Positions 55,725 through 64,000 of a stretch of 64,000 bases of DNA are shown in pieces. The translations under genes were made by a program, and so were the position numbers. Origin of the DNA: Methylomonas koyamae (GTDB lineage: Bacteria > Pseudomonadota > Gammaproteobacteria > Methylococcales > Methylomonadaceae); the NCBI RefSeq assembly GCF_006483455.1, contig NZ_PPPU01000027.1, forward strand, positions 27,678 to 91,677. Reading direction: 5' to 3'. How positions within the stretch are numbered: the stretch's first letter is position 1; each line of letters begins with the position of its first letter. Below the pieces are notes generated by a model, which did not search any database, was not told the DNA's origin, and was given only the letters and a program-made list of their open reading frames with translations.

Positions 55725-57175
55725 GTTTGGACTACGCCACGCTGGAGCTGCTGAAACAAAACCATCCGGCCTGGCGCTTGCTGCGCTCCGACCATGCCCC
55801 GCTGATCGCCGGTTTTCTACACCGGACCTTTGTCGCCCCCAACCAGCGTCTGATCGGTCAGGCCGATCTGGCCGAAGCGCTGGAAGACGAGCTGTTTGCC
55901 TTACGCGTACGGCTGGGTAACGTTGCTTTTCCCAAGCCCGCACTGGACTACCTGAACGATTGGGCCGGCAACGACAAGGCTTGGTTGCGCAAGTTTTACC
56001 GGCAAGGTTCCGACGAGCCGTTTTTCGACCTGACGCCGGCCACCGAAAAAGCCATCGCCTGGCTGGGCAGCCTGACTGAACGCGCCTTCGTCGGCACCGA
56101 ATCGCGGTTGTTGACCTTGTTCGAATTGCTCAAACAAATCAGCGAAGGCAGCGAAACCGACCCGGAAACCCGCATCGCCGAACTGGAAAAACGCCGTACC
56201 GAACTGGACGCCGAAATTGCCCGTATCCGCGCCGGCGATCTGGCCCTGCTGGACGACACCGCGTTGAAGGACCGCTTCCAGCAATTCACCGCACTGGCCA
56301 GGGAACTGCTCGGCGATTTTCGCGAAGTCGAACATAATTTTCGCGGCCTGGACCGGCGGGTGCGCGAGCGCATCGCCTTATGGGAAGGCGGCAAGGGCGA
56401 ATTGCTGCAAGACATCATGGGCGAGCGCGACGCCATCGCCGACTCCGACCAAGGTCGGAGTTTCCGCGCCTTTTGGGATTTTCTGATGTCCAGCCGCCGC
56501 CAGGAGGAACTGTCGAGCCTGCTGGAAAAAGTTCTGGCCCTGCAACCGGTCGCCGAACTAAGACCCGACGCCCGCTTGCGCCGGGTGCATTACGACTGGC
56601 TGGAAGCCGGCGAACACACCCAGCGCACCGTCGCCGAACTCAGCCGGCAACTGCGCCGCTTTCTCGACGATCAAGCCTGGCTGGAAAATCGCCGCATCAT
56701 GGAAATCCTGCACGGCATCGAAGCCAAGGCCCTGGCCTTGCGCGACAACCAGCCGCCCGGCGAAGTCATGGCGATCGCCGAAGCCGCCGCCGACATCGAG
56801 CTGCCGATGGAGCGCCCGCTGCATACGCCCGCCGTCAAGCCGCGCATCGAAAGCATCGTCCCGCAAACCGGCGACGAAGACCTGGACGCCGCCGCGCTGT
56901 TCTCGCAAATCGTCATCGACAAAACCCAACTGGCCCGCCACATCCGCCACGCCCTGCAAGACAAAGCGCAAATCACCTTGGCCGAACTCTGCCGCGCCCG
57001 CCCGCTGCAACACGGCCTGGCGGAACTGGTCGCCTACCTGCAACTCGGCGGCGACAGCTTCAAAACCACGGTCGATGAAGCCGCCGAAGACGTGATCGTC
57101 TGGCAAACGCTGGACGGCGACGGGCGGGAATTGAGCCGGCAAGCGCGGTTGCCGAGGGTGATTTTTGTCAGGTGA
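55721..57175 (+). CDS. DUF3375 protein, JetA-type (Wadjet kleisin-like) subunit without its partners
   Basis: 484 residues. It matches the DUF3375 family: LELLKQNHPAWRLLRSDHAPLIAGFLHRTFV near the start and central helices with FRGLDRRVRERIALWEG. In Wadjet plasmid-defence systems, JetA (DUF3375) is the kleisin that joins JetB, JetC and JetD in an SMC complex. None of these follows here; the next gene is an unrelated ATPase. It is translationally coupled to rmuC, so it may serve another role or be a relic. The gene itself looks intact and keeps host-like composition. Confidence 0.85.
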   Translation: MSLDYATLELLKQNHPAWRLLRSDHAPLIAGFLHRTFVAPNQRLIGQADLAEALEDELFALRVRLGNVAFPKPALDYLNDWAGNDKAWLRKFYRQGSDEPFFDLTPATEKAIAWLGSLTERAFVGTESRLLTLFELLKQISEGSETDPETRIAELEKRRTELDAEIARIRAGDLALLDDTALKDRFQQFTALARELLGDFREVEHNFRGLDRRVRERIALWEGGKGELLQDIMGERDAIADSDQGRSFRAFWDFLMSSRRQEELSSLLEKVLALQPVAELRPDARLRRVHYDWLEAGEHTQRTVAELSRQLRRFLDDQAWLENRRIMEILHGIEAKALALRDNQPPGEVMAIAEAAADIELPMERPLHTPAVKPRIESIVPQTGDEDLDAAALFSQIVIDKTQLARHIRHALQDKAQITLAELCRARPLQHGLAELVAYLQLGGDSFKTTVDEAAEDVIVWQTLDGDGRELSRQARLPRVIFVR

Positions 57176-57238
57176 TGATTGGCGGTCGTCACTTTTTTGT
57201 TGTTGGCCCGGAATGTAAATAGACTAATAAATTTCAAT

Positions 57239-57278
57239 ATGTTACGCTAATGAGTAAATTTACTCAGTAACGTAACAT
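57239..57278. promoter_or_regulatory. 40-bp interrupted palindrome over the ATPase start
   Basis: An inner perfect 16-bp palindrome TGAGTAAATTTACTCA (57251-57266) is flanked symmetrically by ATGTTACG (57239) and CGTAACAT (57271), with a 4-bp mismatch on each side. The right end includes the start codon at 57277. This looks like an operator for a dimer or tetramer, or a strong mRNA hairpin hiding the start. Confidence 0.8.
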
Positions 57279-58536
57279 GAAATATTCCCGTCCCCAGGAA
57301 GCCCTACTCAAAACCCGTCTCAGCGATTCTGTTCACTTCATCAATCTACTCGCAGGCCCAAGGCAGGTTGGCAAAACCACCATTATCCGCGACATCGTTT
57401 TTGCCGAGCCGACGCAAGGCTATTACGTGTCCGTGGACGACGAACCGAACCTATCTCTCTATGAAATGGCTGGTGCGGTTGCAGCTATCTCGCCACCTCA
57501 AAGAAAGGATAAAGCCTGGTTGGCATTTCATTGGCAGGAAGCCAGAAATCGCGCCGCTGCCTGGCTTAAAACCGCGCAAAGCGACGAAGCCTTTGTGTTT
57601 GCGATAGACGAAATCCAAAAAATCGAGGATTGGTCCAACATCGTTAAGGGCCTATGGGATGCCGACCGCGCAAACGGCGTACCCATGCATGTGGTATTAC
57701 TGGGTTCCGCACCGTTGCTGATGCAAAAAGGCTTATCCGAAAGTCTGGCCGGGCGCTACGAAACCTTGCCCGTTAGCCATTGGGGCTTTGCTGAAATGCA
57801 GGAAGCCTTTGGGCTGACGCTGGAACAATACGTCTACTTTGGCGGCTATCCAGGTAGCGCCTGGCTGATTAAAGACGAAACCCGCTGGCGCCGTTACGTA
57901 CGCGACAGTTTGATTCAGCCCAATATCGAAAAAGACATCCTGCAAATGGTGCGCATCAAAAATCCGATGCTGCTGAAACAGTTATTCGAACTGGGTTGCC
58001 ATTATTCAGGGCAGGAACTGTCATTGACCAAGATGATAGAAGCCATCATCGAAGCCAAGCATACAGAAACGCTGGCCGATTACTTACATCTATTGACCGA
58101 AACCAAGTTATTGGCCGGCCTGCATAAATATGCCGGACAGGAGGTGCGCAAGCGTAACTCGGCGCCCAAACTGCATGTGTTCAATACCGCCTTGATGTCG
58201 GCCTTGCAGGATTACAGTTTCGCCGAAGCTCAGGCCGATAGAAGTTATTGGGGGCGCTTGGTGGAAAGCAGCGTAGGTGCACACCTACTCAATACTATCG
58301 ACGAAGATACAAAACTTTACTACTGGCGCGAAGGCAACCAAGAGGTCGATTTCGTGTTGGCCAAAGGCAAAAAATTGACGGCGATAGAGGTCAAAAGCGC
58401 ACCCAAGCCGGTGGTATCTGCGGGATTGAACGTGTTTGGAGAAAAGTACCCGCACGCCAAAAAAATATTGGTTGGCGCTGGCGGTGTGACGTTGGCGGAA
58501 TTCCTGTCTCAACCCGCCGAAGATTGGCTGGAATAA
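57277..58536 (+). CDS. AAA ATPase with DUF4143 domain
   Basis: 419 residues. Walker A is in LLAGPRQVGKTTI (Gly27-Lys33), Walker B in FVFAIDEIQKIEDW, and the C-terminal DUF4143 part ends in EVDFVLAKGKKLTAIEVKS, which keeps the E-x-K of a PD-(D/E)XK fold. Such proteins are common in islands and often of unknown role. It is 3 bp upstream of the large STAND gene. Confidence 0.88.
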   Translation: MKYSRPQEALLKTRLSDSVHFINLLAGPRQVGKTTIIRDIVFAEPTQGYYVSVDDEPNLSLYEMAGAVAAISPPQRKDKAWLAFHWQEARNRAAAWLKTAQSDEAFVFAIDEIQKIEDWSNIVKGLWDADRANGVPMHVVLLGSAPLLMQKGLSESLAGRYETLPVSHWGFAEMQEAFGLTLEQYVYFGGYPGSAWLIKDETRWRRYVRDSLIQPNIEKDILQMVRIKNPMLLKQLFELGCHYSGQELSLTKMIEAIIEAKHTETLADYLHLLTETKLLAGLHKYAGQEVRKRNSAPKLHVFNTALMSALQDYSFAEAQADRSYWGRLVESSVGAHLLNTIDEDTKLYYWREGNQEVDFVLAKGKKLTAIEVKSAPKPVVSAGLNVFGEKYPHAKKILVGAGGVTLAEFLSQPAEDWLE

Positions 58537-58539
58537 TTC

Positions 58540-61500
58540 ATGCTGTATCGCGTCTCCCGAACCGTTACCGAAAAAGCTGCGGACGACAGTCCCGCAGAAA
58601 GCCGTACTATCGCCGATTACAGAGACCGGCCGGCCTATGTATTGCTCGGTGAGCCCGGTGCAGGCAAATCCACGCTGTTCGAGCACGAAGCGAAGCTTAC
58701 CGGCGGCTATTACATTTCAGCCAGAGACTTTATCGATTTGGATAGTGAGGAATGGCGGGAGACAACCTTGTTCATCGACGGCCTGGACGAGGCCCGAGCC
58801 GGCAATGACCACGCGAGAACGCCCTTGGGTGCTATTAGAGGCAAACTCAATAAATTGGCTTGCAAACGGTTCCGCATCTCCTGCCGCGAAGCCGATTGGC
58901 TGGGAGGACTGGATAACAAGGATTTAGCGAAAGTCAGCCCGTCCCAAGAAATCACCCATTTATACTTAGATCCATTAAGTATCGGCGACGTGACTGCGAT
59001 ACTCGCCAACGATGACCGTGTCGGCGATGCGGATGGTTTTATCGACAAAACTCAACGCTTCGGCCTATCCGGTTTGCTGGACAACCCGCAAACCTTGGAT
59101 ATGTTGATCGATGCCGTCAAGGGTGGACGGGAATGGCCTAAGACCAAGCAAGAGATTTATCGGCTGGCGGTCGAACAATTAGCTGTGGAATTTAACGATG
59201 AACATGGGGTTGCCGAAAAATCCCCCGTTCTTATTCCAGCCTTGCTCGATATGGCGGGCACGCTGTGCGCGATTCAATTGCTCGCCAACCTATCCGGCTT
59301 CAGCGAAGGTTATCCACAACGGGGCCGCGTCAGCCTTGTTTCTCTCGATCTTCCCCCGGCGACCCAAGCTGCCTTAAAGACCCGTTTGTTCAGAAAGGTG
59401 GGAGACGAATACAGCTATGTGCATCGTAGCATCGCTGAATATCTGGCGGCTTATTTCATCGCCGGCAAGATCAAGCAAGGTTTGTTGGTCAATCGAGTAT
59501 TGGCATTAACGACCGGTGTAGACGGCGGCATTGTTGCCGCGTTGCGCGGCTTGATGGCTTGGTTGGCGGTATTGTCGGAGCCGGCGCGCGACCGCTTGAT
59601 CGAAATCGATCCCTTGGGAGTGGTGTTGTATGGGGATGTGCAGTTATTTTCTACGGCAAGCAAAGTAAAACTGTTGAATGCTTTGAAAGTAGAAGTCACA
59701 AAAACGAGCTATTCGCGCTACGAATGGGACGAGCGATCTTTCGCTGCCATCACGACTAGAGACATGGCCCCATATTTATTTGAATTATTCAATAACCCTT
59801 CGCGGGAACAACCGGAGCAAAGTGTCTTAGATTGTGTGTTAGATGGTTTATACCACGGTGAAGTGATCGAAGAACTGAAGCCCTCGTTGTTAGCTGCAAT
59901 TAGAGATAGTTCTTACTGGGAAGGGATTCGAGTTCGCGCATTACAGGCGTTTATGCACCAATACCCGCAAGACTCGAGTAATTTGTTGGCCCTCGCCGAG
60001 GAGATTCGTCAAAACAAAATTGAAGACAACAAGCGGCTTCTGGGTTTATTGCTTTATAAATTATTTCCAGATTTTATTCCTGCCAGGGATATATTGCAAT
60101 ATCTAAAGCCAATTCGAAATCATAATTTAGTGTCGCACTATGATATTTTTTGGCGAAGTGAATTTAGCAAGCGCGTGGCCGATGAAGATTTGCCAATTGT
60201 TCTTGATAAATTAGCTGGGCTTGGTGTCAATTTACTTAAAATCTCACCCGTGCAAGACCTATTTTCAATGGCTGGTGAATTGCTGGTTAGGGGGGTAAAC
60301 ACACACGGGGTATTTATTCCAACAGAAAGATTATATAGCTGGCTATGTATTGGACAGCATGATTACCACTCTAAATTACGGAGTGAACATAAGAAGAAAA
60401 TACGTGAATGGCTTGAAAAACAACCGACTATTTATTTGTCTCTTTTCGAGTTTGGTATTTTACAAATAGACAAAGGTACTAACAATATATCCAGCGAGTG
60501 GTATAAAAAAATCCGATCTCGATTTTACGACGCCACCCCGCCGAACACCTTTGGAGTCTGGTCTTTGGCAAAGGCTGAAAATTGCGACGATTTTAAAATC
60601 GGTTGCGAACTCGTTCGCCAGGCTTTTACAGCTTTGATAGACGAGAGAAGCCATCATGGTTTGTCACTGGAATATTTTCAAGGTTGGATAAGCCAGCACG
60701 ATCAATTTTGTAATTTTTACGAATCGTTAATTCTTAATCCTATCGAAGATTGGCAATATGAGCATGCACAGTCTGAAAATCACTGGGAAAATGAGCAAAA
60801 AAAACAATTAAAAGAAAGACTAGATTTTTTTAAGAAGCATAAAACTGAAATAACGGGAGGCGGAGCCCATCCTCATGTTTTTCATAATCTTGCATCAGCT
60901 TACTTTGACCATTTTAGCGGTATCAATGGAAGCACCGGAGAACAACGTTTATCGGACTTTTTAAACAACGATACCGAACTCATACAGGCTGCAAAAATCG
61001 GTTTAAGAAAAATATTAGATAGAAGAGATTTGCCTGAGCTCGATGAGATATTTGCGCTCGCCTTGGAGGGCTGTGAACATTATATTCGTTTGCCTTTCTT
61101 GGTATGCATGGAAAAACTCTATCAAGAAACCCCTTCTATATTATTTAACTTAACACCTGATTTGATCAGTAAGGCTCTAGCCTTTTGGTATACCTACGGA
61201 TGCGGAGATGAGCCGGCATGGGTTAAACCATTAAGTTTATTGAATGAAGAATTAACCGCTAAAGTTTTAATTGCCTATGTTGGTGCCATGTTGGCCGGAA
61301 AAAAACAACATATCCATGGACTCTATCAGTTGGCACATGACGAAGCCTATAAGGAAATTGTCAAACTGTCGGTAATTCCTGTATTCAATAAGTATCCGAT
61401 CAGGGCTACGGCGCAGCAAAGTAGTCATTTAGAATGCTTGCTCAAAGCAGCTATTAATTGGTTAGATAAAAATGAGTTAATGGTACTAATCGATAAAAAA

Positions 61501-62592
61501 CTGGCTTGTAAGGGTATGGATGTAGCCCAGCGCGTCTATTGGCTGATTACTGGGTTGATTATTCGACCGGAAAAATATCAGGATTTATTCAAAAAGGAGT
61601 TGTACGGTAAGGCAACACGCATCAATCATTTATCCGCTTTTTTATGCCCAAGTTGGAAGATAAGAAACGAAACTTACGCATTACCCGCTTCGGCCGTCGG
61701 TTTATTGATTGAAATGTTTGGACCTCGTTGCTCGCCGCGTATGGAAACTGGTGCTCATTTTGTTGGTAGAGCCGAAAATGAACGAGATTATGTTCGGTAT
61801 TCTTTAGATTTGCTTGCGAGCGATCCAAGCGAAAGCAGTACTGAGGTTCTCTACTCTTTATCGACGCAATCAAAATTGGCCGCTTGGCACTCACTAATCC
61901 GCGACGCCCACCAAACTCAACAAATCAGCCGCCGCGAAGCCTTATTCAAACATCCCGACGCTTCCCAAGTCATCGAAACGTTGAACAATCAAAAACCGGC
62001 TAATGTCGCCGATTTGGCCGTGCTGGTGTTCGATTGTTTGCAGCAATTGGCGGAAGAAATGCATGGAGGCAGTACTAACCGCTACCAAAATTTTTGGAAT
62101 TTAAAGGGCAAGGAAGCGTTAAGCCCTAAAGAACCTTACTCCGAGGAAGACCCTAGGTACGAAGAGGTTGGTCGCAATTATTTGGTTGATCTCCTGAAAC
62201 CGATGCTCACGAAATACGCTGTCGCCGTCGAACCGGAAGCATTGCAAGCTAATGAAAAACGCGCCGACATTAAATTGTCCTTCATCCACGAGGGCCGATC
62301 GTATTTCCTACCCATCGAAATCAAGCGCGATTACCACCGCGAACTGTGGAAAACCATTCATCAACAATTAATACCGCGCTACACCATCTCCCCGGAAACC
62401 GAAGGACGGGGCCTGTATCTGGTGCTTTGGTTTAATTTCAAAAAGCTGCCAACGCATCCCCAAGGCCTGCCGCCGCCCAAGTCCGCCTCCGAACTGGAAG
62501 AAATGCTGGAGGCCACATTGACGCGGGCGGAGCGAAAATTAATTGATGTCTTTGTTTTAGACGTTTCGGCGTATACCGGGCCAAGCCGGTAA
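58540..62592 (+). CDS. Large STAND-type NTPase with a C-terminal PD-(D/E)XK nuclease-like domain
   Basis: 1350 residues. The NTPase is at the N terminus: Walker A GEPGAGKS (37-44), Walker B LFIDGLDE (Asp80, Asp83, Glu84) and a NACHT-like region to about 330. The middle (about 350-1150) is helical, like ARM or TPR sensor arrays. The last 110 residues carry RADIKLSF (Asp1243) and PIEIKRD (Glu1260, Lys1262), a PD-(D/E)XK nuclease signature. This is the sensor-NTPase-effector layout of Avs-type phage defence, although those have the nuclease at the N terminus. The middle of the gene is more AT-rich than its ends. It follows the DUF4143 ATPase gene with only 3 bp between. Confidence 0.8.
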   Translation: MLYRVSRTVTEKAADDSPAESRTIADYRDRPAYVLLGEPGAGKSTLFEHEAKLTGGYYISARDFIDLDSEEWRETTLFIDGLDEARAGNDHARTPLGAIRGKLNKLACKRFRISCREADWLGGLDNKDLAKVSPSQEITHLYLDPLSIGDVTAILANDDRVGDADGFIDKTQRFGLSGLLDNPQTLDMLIDAVKGGREWPKTKQEIYRLAVEQLAVEFNDEHGVAEKSPVLIPALLDMAGTLCAIQLLANLSGFSEGYPQRGRVSLVSLDLPPATQAALKTRLFRKVGDEYSYVHRSIAEYLAAYFIAGKIKQGLLVNRVLALTTGVDGGIVAALRGLMAWLAVLSEPARDRLIEIDPLGVVLYGDVQLFSTASKVKLLNALKVEVTKTSYSRYEWDERSFAAITTRDMAPYLFELFNNPSREQPEQSVLDCVLDGLYHGEVIEELKPSLLAAIRDSSYWEGIRVRALQAFMHQYPQDSSNLLALAEEIRQNKIEDNKRLLGLLLYKLFPDFIPARDILQYLKPIRNHNLVSHYDIFWRSEFSKRVADEDLPIVLDKLAGLGVNLLKISPVQDLFSMAGELLVRGVNTHGVFIPTERLYSWLCIGQHDYHSKLRSEHKKKIREWLEKQPTIYLSLFEFGILQIDKGTNNISSEWYKKIRSRFYDATPPNTFGVWSLAKAENCDDFKIGCELVRQAFTALIDERSHHGLSLEYFQGWISQHDQFCNFYESLILNPIEDWQYEHAQSENHWENEQKKQLKERLDFFKKHKTEITGGGAHPHVFHNLASAYFDHFSGINGSTGEQRLSDFLNNDTELIQAAKIGLRKILDRRDLPELDEIFALALEGCEHYIRLPFLVCMEKLYQETPSILFNLTPDLISKALAFWYTYGCGDEPAWVKPLSLLNEELTAKVLIAYVGAMLAGKKQHIHGLYQLAHDEAYKEIVKLSVIPVFNKYPIRATAQQSSHLECLLKAAINWLDKNELMVLIDKKLACKGMDVAQRVYWLITGLIIRPEKYQDLFKKELYGKATRINHLSAFLCPSWKIRNETYALPASAVGLLIEMFGPRCSPRMETGAHFVGRAENERDYVRYSLDLLASDPSESSTEVLYSLSTQSKLAAWHSLIRDAHQTQQISRREALFKHPDASQVIETLNNQKPANVADLAVLVFDCLQQLAEEMHGGSTNRYQNFWNLKGKEALSPKEPYSEEDPRYEEVGRNYLVDLLKPMLTKYAVAVEPEALQANEKRADIKLSFIHEGRSYFLPIEIKRDYHRELWKTIHQQLIPRYTISPETEGRGLYLVLWFNFKKLPTHPQGLPPPKSASELEEMLEATLTRAERKLIDVFVLDVSAYTGPSR

Positions 62593-62736
62593 AATGTCGG
62601 CAAAATTCGCAATTGATAATTTCTTAAGGTAATCATGACCGATACGGACGACGAAACTTCACCCCAATACGACCTTCGGCAGTTGTAATCCCGCTACTCA
62701 AAGGCGTGATCTATCAGGAATCTGACAGGGTCGTAG

Positions 62737-62763
62737 GATGCGGTAAACAACGTGCACCGCATC
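62737..62763. repeat. REP-like hairpin after the large ATPase gene
   Basis: GATGCGGT (62737-62744) pairs with ACCGCATC (62756-62763) within the layout GTAGGATGCGGTAAACAACG. It belongs to the same style as the repeat at 18127. The rest of the 277-bp gap holds only a 17-codon frame at 62635-62688 (MTDTDDETSPQYDLRQL), probably a remnant. Confidence 0.55.
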
Positions 62764-62869
62764 GTTCGCGATTGGTGCGGTTCGTAAACTCACCACACCC
62801 TACAAATAAATTAAAGTCTGCCTATACCATCAAGCGTCGGCTCCCATAAAGCTCCATGACTAACCGGCT

Positions 62870-63202
62870 TTATTCACCGAGCAACCGCCGCGCCAGCAAA
62901 GCCTGCATGTCCCGCCGTCCGTCGGCGATCAGATAAACATAGACTTGTCGGGCTATGATGCGATAGACGATGCGGTAGGGTTTGAAGAAGACTTGGCGGT
63001 ATTCCTGTATCCCCAGCGCCGCAAGTTCTCTCGGGAAATTGCCGCGTTCCGGGAAACTCGCCAAGTCGTCCAGCGTTTGCAACAACTTGTCCAGGACGGC
63101 ATCGGCATTGGCCGGCGTATCGAATTCGGCGATGTAATCGTAAAGGCTTTCCAAATCCTGCTCGGCGCCGCGAGTCAGCAGCACTTGATAGGCAGCAGGC
63201 AT
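62870..63202 (-). CDS. RelE/ParE-family toxin
   Basis: 110 residues. It has the ParE/RelE layout: VLLTRGAEQDLESLYDYIAEFDTP at the start, LASFPERGNFPRELAALG in the middle and YRQVFFKPYRIVYRI then YVYLIADGRRDMQALLARRLL at the end. The final part is closer to ParE-type than ribosome-dependent RelE. Its ATG shares one base with the antitoxin stop. Confidence 0.9.
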   Translation of the reverse strand: MPAAYQVLLTRGAEQDLESLYDYIAEFDTPANADAVLDKLLQTLDDLASFPERGNFPRELAALGIQEYRQVFFKPYRIVYRIIARQVYVYLIADGRRDMQALLARRLLGE

Positions 63203-63477
63203 CAGCGATTCGTCTTTTTCGCGCGCAGCCGGGCGGCGACTTCGGCCGCGGGTTTGGCGTTGCCGTCCGCAATGTCGCGGTTACCCAAGGCCAGTATTTT
63301 CAATAAGGCCAGGGTTTCCTGGGTTTCTTCGTAGGAGGCTACGTCCTGCAACACGGCCTTGGCTTCGCCGTTTTGGGTAATGACCAAAGGTTCGCGGCAT
63401 TCGGCCAGTTTTAATAGCACTTCGGCGGCGTTGGCTTTCAGGTAACTGATGGGTTTGACTTGAGACGAGAAGCGCAT
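63202..63477 (-). CDS. Phd/YefM-family antitoxin
   Basis: 91 residues. The N-terminal Phd DNA-binding part reads QVKPISYLKANAAEVLLKLAECREPLVITQNGEAKAVLQD, and the C-terminal helix (ETLALLKILALGNRDIADGNAKPA) should wrap the toxin. It is the first gene of the pair, under the promoter at 63501-63535. Confidence 0.9.
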   Translation of the reverse strand: MRFSSQVKPISYLKANAAEVLLKLAECREPLVITQNGEAKAVLQDVASYEETQETLALLKILALGNRDIADGNAKPAAEVAARLRAKKTNR

Positions 63478-63500
63478 GGAGGCACCGATGAATTTATAAA

Positions 63501-63535
63501 GGACTTAATATAGTCTTTTAATAGTCCGGCGACAA
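63501..63535 (-). promoter_or_regulatory. Promoter with overlapping operator for Phd/RelE
   Basis: On the minus strand, TTGTCG (63535-63530) and TATATT (63512-63507) are 17 bp apart. An inverted repeat with ends GGACT and AGTCC covers 63501-63527, with inner copies of TAGTC, so a Phd dimer could repress here. Confidence 0.65.
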
Positions 63536-63598
63536 GTATCGAAATTGCTTAAGGAATGAATTCGTAACATTCGTGCGATTAGGCTTCGTTAATCGCAC

Positions 63599-63973
63599 CT
63601 ACACAAGCTGCCGGCGGTTATGAGTTACGGTTTTCTGAAGCTGCTGTAGCAAAGGCAGCAATTCGGGAATATCGGTTTGGATGACGCTCCATAGGGTATC
63701 GTTGTCGATGTCGAAATAACCATGAATCAAACGGTTGCGGGTGGCGATGATCATGCGCCAGGGTATTTGCGGATTGTTTTCGCGAATTTCGCCGGGAATA
63801 TGGGTTGCGGCTTCGCCGATCAATTCCAGGTTGCGGACAGTGGCATCGTAGTTTAATCCGCTATCGACAAAGCGCTGCTGATCGAGGCCTTCGGTCTAAA
63901 TGAGTACTTTTTCGGCAAACGTCAGCATATCGTCCTGATAAAAACGCCATTCGCGCGCGGCGGTTTCAGACAT
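63599..63973 (-). pseudogene. HepT-like (DUF86) gene interrupted by an in-frame amber codon
   Basis: An ATG at 63973 opens a frame with MSETAAREWRFYQDDMLTF, then AEKVLI, a TAG at 63898-63896, and then TEGLDQQRFVDSGLNYDATV. It continues in the same frame to NLELIGEAATHIPGEI and the HEPN motif TRNRLIHGYFDIDNDTLW. The rest is intact, about 124 codons in all, so a single base change is enough to explain the break. A gene on the same strand ends 8 bp upstream of it, at the window edge, and could be its MNT partner. Confidence 0.8.
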
Positions 63974-64000
63974 CGATGGTGTCAGAAGTGGCTCCATTCG

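Overview
The window reads as chromosomal DNA of a gammaproteobacterium. The gyrB-recF-dnaN block, a YfiR-type protein beside a hybrid kinase, HldE, CreA and RmuC all fit. The gene set and a base composition in the high 50s of percent G+C for most of it suggest a Methylomonas-like methanotroph (Methylococcales). That placement is inference: no methane-oxidation or rRNA gene lies in the window. Most genes are compact and GC-rich. Exceptions are an AT-rich islet at about 18.3-20.9 kb, the middle of the large ATPase gene at about 60-61.9 kb, and the replication-origin region at about 47.9-48.5 kb.

Left part (0-17 kb) is mostly housekeeping. It holds the tail of an aldo/keto reductase, then a TonB receptor - YfiR - hybrid histidine kinase operon, creA, and a RES/Xre toxin-antitoxin operon with a MEKHLA gene attached. 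After these come arsC-wrbA, hldE, polA with a metallo-hydrolase gene, two Uma2-type nuclease paralogues flanking a dicarboxylate symporter, a Rof-like Rho antiterminator, and small membrane and secreted proteins. From 18 to 21.7 kb is an acquired-looking islet: an 80-bp perfect tandem repeat, an AT-rich gene fusing a MACPF-like pore-forming domain to a phage tail-collar domain, a gene of possible plasmid type, REP-like hairpins, and a PIN/ribbon-helix-helix toxin-antitoxin pair. A very large alpha-2-macroglobulin gene with an intact thioester motif follows on the minus strand.

From 27 to 36 kb is the most distinctive locus, a six-gene plus-strand operon. It encodes a long glycyl radical enzyme, a small unknown protein, the cognate radical-SAM activase, a DUF6765-type protein, a cytoplasmic lipase-like hydrolase and a 797-residue protein with an internal duplication. 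I do not recognise this combination; it looks like an oxygen-sensitive, possibly lipid-linked pathway. Next is a type I restriction-modification operon (hsdR, GxxExxY gene, hsdM, hsdS). Its GxxExxY gene is bounded by inverted copies of a short repeat that also lies beyond hsdS.

From 42 to 49 kb is the origin region: mntA-hepT toxin-antitoxin, gyrB, recF and dnaN, all leftward, two parS-like sites at the gyrB/recF junction, and an AT-rich stretch with perfect DnaA boxes. dnaA is not beside dnaN. Polyphosphate glucokinase and serine dehydratase genes lie on the other side.

The right end (54-64 kb) looks like a defence island. It has rmuC overlapping an orphan JetA-type (DUF3375) gene, then a 40-bp palindrome over the start of an AAA/DUF4143 ATPase gene. 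That gene is followed 3 bp later by a 1350-residue STAND-type NTPase with a C-terminal PD-(D/E)XK nuclease signature. A Phd/RelE pair and a HepT-like gene broken by an amber codon close the window.
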